Notes under the pieces: model-generated | What the model was told of the DNA's origin: nothing | Databases searched by the model: none | The model's input: the letters and a program-made list of their open reading frames with translations, nothing else | Position numbers and translations under genes: made by a program | From: Stomoxys calcitrans | Taxonomy: Eukaryota > Arthropoda > Insecta > Diptera > Muscidae | Direction of reading: 5' to 3' | Length of the DNA stretch: 64,000 nucleotides | Assembly (NCBI RefSeq): GCF_963082655.1 | Contig: NC_081554.1 | Span: forward strand, 97,036,245 to 97,100,244 | Shown: positions 58,221 to 64,000 of the stretch, piece by piece | How positions within the stretch are numbered: position 1 is the first letter of the stretch | How the letters are laid out: every line of letters begins with the position of its first letter

Positions 58221-59525
58221 TATACCCTCCACCATAAGATGGGGGGTATACTAATTTCGTCATTCTGTTTGTAACTACTCGAAATATTCGTCTGAGACCC
58301 CATAAAGTATATATATTCTTGATCGTCGTGACATTTTATGTCGATCTAGCCATGTCCGTCCGTCTGTCCGTCCGTCCGTCCGTCTGTCGAAAGCACGCTA
58401 ACTTCCGAAGGAGTAAAGCTAGCCGCTTGAAATTTTGCACAAATACTTCTTATTAGTGTTGGTATTGTAAATGGGCCATATCGGTCCATGTTTTGATATA
58501 GCTGTCATATAAACCGATCTTGGGTCTTGACTTCTTGAGCCTCTAAAGTGCGCAATTCTTATCCGATTGGGTGTTTTGTTATGACATCCAACAACTGTGC
58601 CAAGTATGGTTCAAATCGGTTCATAACCTGATATAGCTGCCATATAAACCGATCTTGGGTCTTGACTTATTGAGCCTCTAGAGTGCGCAATTCTTATCCG
58701 ATTGGAATGAAATTTCGCACGACGTGTTTTGTTATGATATCCAACATCTGTGCCAAGAATGGTTCAAATCGGTTCATAACCTGATATAGCTGCCATATAA
58801 ACCGATCTTGGGTCTTGACTTCTTGAGCCTCTAGAGTGCGCAATTCTTATCCGATTGGAATGAATTTTTGCCCGACGTGTTTTGTTATGATATCCAACAA
58901 CTGTGCCAAGTATGGTTCAAATCGGTTGATAACCTGATATAGCTGTCATATAAACCGATCTTAGGTCTTGACTTCTTGAGCCTCTAGAGTGCGTAATTCT
59001 TATACGATTTGAATGAAATTTCGCACGACGTGTTTTGTTATGATATCCAACAACTGTGCCAAGTATGGTTTAAATCGGTTCATAACCTGATATAGCTGTC
59101 ATATAAACCGATCTGGGATCTTGAGTTCTTGAGCCTGTAGAGGTCGCAATTATTATACGATTTGCCTGAAATATTGTACGACCGATTCTCTCATGACCGT
59201 CAACATACGTGTTTATTATGGTCTGAAACGGTCTATAGCCCGATACAGCTCCCATATAAATCGATCTCTCTATTTTACTTCTTGAGCCCCCAAAGGGCCC
59301 ATTCTTATTCGAATTGACTGACATTTTACACAGGTCTCCAACATATAATTTAATTGTGGTCCAAACCGGACCATATCTTGATATCGCTCTGATAGCAGAG
59401 CAAATCTTTTCTTATATGCTTTTTTGCCTAAGAAGAGATGCCGTGAAAAGAACTCGACAAATGCGATCCATGGTGGAGGGTATATAAGATTCGGCCCGGC
59501 CGAACTTAGCACGCTTTTACTTGTT
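58221..59525 (-). mobile_element. Family A element, full length (copy 2)
   Basis: Minus-strand copy with both ends: TATACCCTCCACCATAAG at the left; 'atggtggagggtatataaga', palindrome (cggcccggccgaac) and ACTTGTT at the right. Unit boundaries lie at about 59111, 58957, 58804 and 58651 (153-bp steps), then 58516 (135 bp, an 18-base loss). The 255-bp segment 59070-59324 is identical to 41027-41281 of copy 1, and identity continues to the palindrome end. It has one unit fewer than copy 1 and a shorter GGAC block. No protein domain. Confidence 0.9.
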
Positions 59526-59683
59526 TTTTTTTGTTCTGCCAAATGCGATTTTGCGAAATTACGAAGAAAGTACCAATTCGCTTGCATCTCACAAGAAAAC
59601 TGCTATCTATTGGCAAAAGGAAAGACCGGAGTGCCGGTTGTCAAGGCCTTGTCAATCATCAGCAGAAATGTTTTTTTAGTACT
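59526..59683. other. Unassigned spacer
   Basis: Begins with a T run directly at the end of the family A copy. Contents unknown. A plus-strand frame runs through it from the adjacent repeat but has no recognisable features. Confidence 0.3.
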
Positions 59684-61990
59684 AGCTGAACAGGGGCAGC
59701 TCCGCTGCGCCTTCTTTCACTCTCTTATTTCATTTGAGCCCTATACTGGCATAGTCAGGAAATAAGTCCAGTTTGGGGGTGCTTATACGGCTTTTCAGAC
59801 ATTTCACCGCAATGTGGATATCATATTGGTGCTCTACCCCCAAATACCTTTTGTTTGAGCCGTATATAGCTATGGTCGGTAAATATGTCCGGTACGGTGG
59901 TATTTTTGGGGGTGAGGTGGACCCCCATATATCAGATTCATGCTTCAGTCTCGGCCTCCCTAGATATCTCACCCTATTTAAGGATACCAAATTTCTATCT
60001 TTGAGTTATTATAAACAAACTAAATTTCGCTTAAATCGTCCCAACCATCTCCGTGATCTTACGTTTTTGAAAATAGGGTAAGGGATGTTAGATCTACTTC
60101 ATTCTCTTGGTATTGGAGGTGAATTGGAGTAGCCAAACCCTTTGCCCCGAAAGTGGATGTCAGATTGATACTCTACTCCCAAAAACCACATTTGAGCGTA
60201 ATATTACATTTATATGTATGTGTGGTTTAGGGGGAGTTTAAGAGGTGAGGCATCCCTGAAACACTTGACCTTAAAACAGATATCAAGTTTGTGCCCCTTT
60301 TTGCCATAATCCACAAATATATCGATTTTGGGGAGTATGTAAGGTGGGCCGGCCACTTACGCACTTAGCCATGAATATATATAAGCATCGTGCTCTACTC
60401 TCAAATTTCTTTTTTTGAGCCCTATTTTCCATTGGTTAAGAGGGGGCTTATGGGGTGAAACGACCTTTAAACACTTGGTCTCAAAATTGGATATCAAATT
60501 CGATTTCTACCATCAAATACCTATTATTCATAACCATAGTAGGCAAACATGGCCTGTTTGAAAGGAGTTTAGGGGGCGGACCCTTAAAAATATAAGCATC
60601 GTCCTAGAACACGAGCCCCAAAATGTCAAGAATTTTGTAGATGGCTATCAAGACATTCAGGGCAAGGGCATGGTTCAGATCCACACTAATTATTTTTTTT
60701 GTATTGGTTATCTACATTCAAAATCATATTTTAAAGCTATCACTTGGGCTACCACATTTTTAAAGATCCGAATTTGAGGGTAAATTGTGTACTCTTCTGC
60801 TATAGACCTTTTATTGCTGTTCTATTCTATCCTAATCGCCCTTCATATAGTATTTTTAATTCCTTTTTTTTTGTAGGATAAGGGAAGGGGGATTGCCCCC
60901 TGACACATCCTTTCATCTAAGTACAATACATTCTCTGTGGTCCTAAATGACAGTTTGGTGTGCCCGGATAGGGTCGAACCCACTGACGCTAACATCCAAA
61001 TGACAATTTATTTGAGTCCTTTATAATACATTCTCTGTGGTCCTACATGACAGTTTGGTGTGCCCGGATAGGGTCGAACCCACTGACGCTAACATCCAAA
61101 TGACAATTTATTTGAGTCCTTTATTGTCGCGATCTACATGCCCTGCTGAACAGCAAGACGACAGGACGACTCTACTGTCATAGATCTTCCATGCTGATCT
61201 GGTATGCCCACATGGGACGGTATTGGTTTTGGAGCTGCCCAAGTTTTAATATTCGATAATCATATTCGAACTGTTCCCTCGAATTTCTTCCATTGGAGTC
61301 CCAATTGGTCCCGATCGTTCCACTTTTGATTTTGGATCCAATTTTTGACACCATACTCATATTCTACTCCTGAAAGCCTTTCATTTGAGACCCATATTGT
61401 CCCAAACGGTTCACTTTGATTTTTTGGCGGTACTTTTGAGGTGGTTTAGACTTGGACCTGCTCGCTAGGTACTTGGACCCAATTTTTAGAGCCATATTCA
61501 TATTCTACTCCCAAATACATTTCGTTTGAGTCCTATATTTAGCCGATCCGTCCACTTTTGATTTTGGGCGCTACTTATGGGGTAGTTTTGGGCATGGGGC
61601 GGCCCTTAGTTACTTGGACTTGGACCCATATTGTGCCGATGGATCCATTTTTGATATTGGGCGCTACTTATGGGGCGGTTTTGGGCCTGGGCGTCCTCCT
61701 ATGTACTTGGATCCAATTTTGAGCACCATATTCGTATTTAACTCCCAAATACCTTTCATTTGTATCCCATATTGTCCCAATCGGTAAATAAATATGTGCT
61801 GCTGGGGGGTTTTTGGGGGTGGTATTTTTGGGGTGCCATAAGGTGGCATACAAAATTACGCTTATATCGGTGCACCCATTTTTGGGATGTGGTGTTTTAG
61901 AAAATTATGGTAAGGGGGAGGCCCCTTCCCCCAGATATCAAAAAATTAAGTACCCTATTTTCACCGGCGGGGGTCAAGCTCTACCACCTG
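59684..61990 (-). mobile_element. Family D element(s), minus orientation
   Basis: Opens 'actagctgaacaggggcagc', the complement of the D terminus at 33078-33086. About twelve degenerate units follow ('ctcccaaatacctttcattt', 'tcccatattgtcccaatcgg'). Head-side phrases are near 61845-61915 (complement of gtgcaccgat...; 'ggtaagggggaggcccc'). A complement of a partial second head ('ccatctccgtgatcttacg') near 60046 suggests two D elements joined. Contains the 100-bp tandem duplication at 60925-61124. Confidence 0.6.
60925..61124. repeat. 100-bp tandem duplication, 99% identical
   Basis: Two head-to-tail copies of exactly 100 bp (60925-61024 and 61025-61124) differ at one base (taaatg/tacatg). Each contains 'ggatagggtcgaacccactg', whose complement resembles a Pol III B box (GGGTTCGACCC). 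Confidence 0.9.
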
Positions 61991-62420
61991 TCAAAATTTC
62001 ATGAAAATCGAATCTTGATTTTTTGAGCCGCTAATGGGCACAATTCTTATTCGATTTGGCTGAAATATTGCATGAAGTATTTTGTTTCTAACAACTGTGC
62101 CAAGTATGGTCTAAATCGGTTCATAACCTGATATAACTCCCGTGTAAATCGATCTTTCAATTGTACTTCTTGAGCCTCTGGAGAGTGCAATTCCTATCCG
62201 ATTTGGCTGAAATTTTGCTCAACGATTTCTTCTATGACCCTAAACGCCAAATATGGTCTGAATCGGTGATAGAGCTCCCATCTAAACCGATCTCCCGTTT
62301 ATACTTCTAGAGCTCCGCAATTTGGATGAAAATTGACAGAATGACTTCTACTTTGGAATCCAACATCCAAACCATGTATGTTCCGAATCGGTCTATAACC
62401 TGATATAGTTCCTATTTTTT
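61991..62420 (-). repeat. Family A fragment
   Basis: Three worn units ('aaatcggttcataacctgat', 'ctgatatagttcc'). No terminus at either side; ends near 62420. Confidence 0.6.
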
Positions 62421-62479
62421 ACCGAAATAGAATTTTGCTTTTGGTTTTTGGCCAGGGAATCTTATACAACAATATTTTA

Positions 62480-62700
62480 TTTAAGATCAATTTTATAAAT
62501 TGTCCCAACAGAATTCCATTAGGGAAGAGATAATACTTTTCTAATTTCAATAATTGCAGTCCGATTAAAGCTTCAACTCAATGATTAGAGAACATTTTTT
62601 GCCTATTCTCAACAGGTTGAATTTTAAAATGGCTGAATACCACCGCAGAACAGTTTTTTTCATTTTCGAGGCGGGATTTGAACCCCATACATACTGATCA
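62480..62700 (-). mobile_element. SINE-1 copy, worn
   Basis: Minus strand. B box complement 'ggatttgaacc' at 62674-62684, body 'taccaccgcagaac', 'cttcaactcaatgatt', tail-side 'gaattccattaggg'. The A box part is lost. Confidence 0.65.
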
Positions 62701-62874
62701 CGATTTCTTTAGTTTTTTCCACGAGCAATCCAAATACCAATCTATTGTACGATTTCAAATATAGCCTAGCCGCATTATTGTCCGATTTGGCTGAAATTAA
62801 GCTTGTAAGACTTCAAACATCCATGAAAAGTATTACTGAAATCAAATCAAATTTTCAAACCGTCCACTGTTAGG

Positions 62875-63212
62875 TTAGGTTGCAAATGCAAATTGCAAAT
62901 TTGCCCATGAACATTCCATTAAGAAACAGGGGCAAACTTTTCGCAAATCAATAAGTGCTGTCCGATCAAAGTTTTCAAGCTCAATGATAACGGACTACCA
63001 TTTTATTGCTGAGTCCGAAAGGCATGCCTCCGTGCGACACCTCTATGGGATGAAGTTTTTACATGGCTGCCATACCAAGTGGTACAGTACTTCCAAATAT
63101 CGCCAGCATTAGGAGGGGATAACCACCGCTGAACATTTTTTCTTGCCAGGATTCGAACCAAGGCATTCTGCGTCATAGGCGGACATGCTAACCTCTGCAC
63201 TACAGTGGCCTC
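62875..63212 (-). mobile_element. tRNA-derived SINE (SINE-1), best copy
   Basis: Minus strand, about 338 bp. Both Pol III boxes are clear: A box as complement of 'gctaacctctgcacta' (63187-63202), and a perfect B box GGTTCGAATCC (complement of 63150-63160). The body contains 'ggggataaccaccgctga' and 'gtccgaaaggcatgcctccg' (plus-strand reading), and the 3' tail is a TTTGCAACCTAACCTAAC-type run near 62870-62885. Its 5' end lies directly against the 3' end of a LOA-like LINE in the same orientation. Confidence 0.9.
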
Positions 63213-64000
63213 CGTTAGGTTATATTAGGTTTAAGTCGCATCAGACTCACGTAGACGTTTTCGTCCATTGTGATATCACAGGAACAGAAGAAGGTAGGTT
63301 TAGTTCCTACCTTTGAACCATTCAGATCGCTTTAAAAGCCCAACAACTTGCGAATGTTCACATCCGCCAAATTAGACAAGTTCTCAAAGAAATGATAACC
63401 TAAAGTGGAGCTCCTCCTGTCTGCCAGTGCGAGAAGATGTTCTATAGTCTCTTCCTTTTCGATGTCCTCACTGCTTCTGCAAAAGTCGGTACTGGAAACT
63501 ATCGATTAGACAGTGACTTGTCATGACGGACACAATGACTGAGACGTCTATTCTAGCCAGTGACAGTAAAGTGGTAGCACTCTTCAAGTCTTGATTAGGC
63601 CACATAGTTTGGCAATGCTCACAGCCCCCTCTTTGTGACCATCTCTCATTCCTTATCCTTCGGGCCTGGTTCTGAAAACTTAGCTTACATGTCGCTAGAG
63701 GAATACCCACATATCCCAGATTCCTTGGAATGTGTAAGGTAGTTCCTAGTCTCGCAAGCTCGTCCGCTTTACAATTCCCTGGGACATATCTGTGGCCCAG
63801 CACCCAGAACAGGTGAATTTTGAACTGTTCAGCCATCTCGTTGAGATATTTGCGACAATCGAGGGCGGTTTTTGTGTTCCAAAATACGCCAGTTGTCGTT
63901 ATTACATTATATCTTTATATCTTAGCCATTCCACCACTTCCTTAATTGCAAGGATCTCCTTGATACACACTGTAGTGATCGGGTAACCTTTTCGATATGA
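63213..64000 (-). pseudogene. LOA-like LINE 3' end, RNase H (runs off the window)
   Basis: Minus strand. RNase H to C-terminus, mostly open: 'MAEQFKIHLFWVLGHRYVPG' (63836 downward), 'NCKADELARLGTTLHIPRNL', 'ERWSQRGGCEHCQTMWPNQD'. Then a frame break precedes the 'SFQYRLLQKQ' end at about 63470. Upstream, at 63850-63995, the 'NTKTALDC'-type RNase H part continues past the window edge with a small deletion. The 3' block ('gtctacgtgagtctgatgcg' on the minus strand) and an AACCTAATATAACCTAAC tail end at about 63213. Same family as 48590-51208. Confidence 0.8.

Overview
This window looks like a stretch of nuclear genome from a higher fly (Diptera, probably a muscid-like calyptrate). The evidence is AT-rich unique DNA, short GT..AG introns, arthropod-type core promoter motifs (TATA, Inr, DPE), several insect non-LTR retrotransposon clades, a mariner-type MITE and tRNA-derived SINEs. 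No bacterial or organellar genes and no CRISPR array were seen. Most of the 64 kb is transposable-element DNA in nested, inverted and decayed layers. Species and chromosome cannot be told from the sequence.

Layout. 0-8 kb: LINE remnant, a SINE carrying a Pol III B box, decayed repeats, then the best-preserved LINE of the window (RT-coding, minus strand, about 4.49-6.43 kb) and SINE fragments. 8-16 kb: repeat families B, C and D and a fold-back element with a perfect 23-bp hairpin. 16-18.3 kb: low-repeat DNA with two (possibly three) exons of a protein-coding gene on the minus strand, supported by splice sites and matching intron phase. 18.3-28 kb: family A/B copies, a mariner MITE, SINEs, two decayed LINE RTs facing opposite ways, and a large inverted repeat. 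28.2-29.1 kb: a possible host gene of unknown function (194-codon ORF, minus). 29.5-42.3 kb: families A, B, D and F, a purine-rich minisatellite, LINE remnants, and a full-length family A element with 153-bp internal units. 42.3-46.5 kb: low-repeat DNA, a LINE tail, and the 5' LTR plus primer-binding site of an LTR retrotransposon with a textbook core promoter. 46.7-59.5 kb: family A/B elements, two of them split by LINE insertions, and a second family A copy nearly identical to the one at 40.8 kb. 59.7-64 kb: family D, SINEs, and the 3' end of a LOA-like LINE running off the window.

Names such as family A, B, C, D and F are working labels for repeats recognised by comparing copies inside this window. 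A and B share one terminus (AACAAGTAAAA followed by a GC-rich palindrome) and end in an inverted copy of TATACCCTCCACCAT (A) or TATACCCACCACC (B). D is a tandem-unit element. No complete autonomous element was found. No coherent new gene system was seen. The most useful signals are the near-identical family A pair, the LTR promoter, the SINE/LINE shared 3' tail and the exons at 17.7-18.1 kb.
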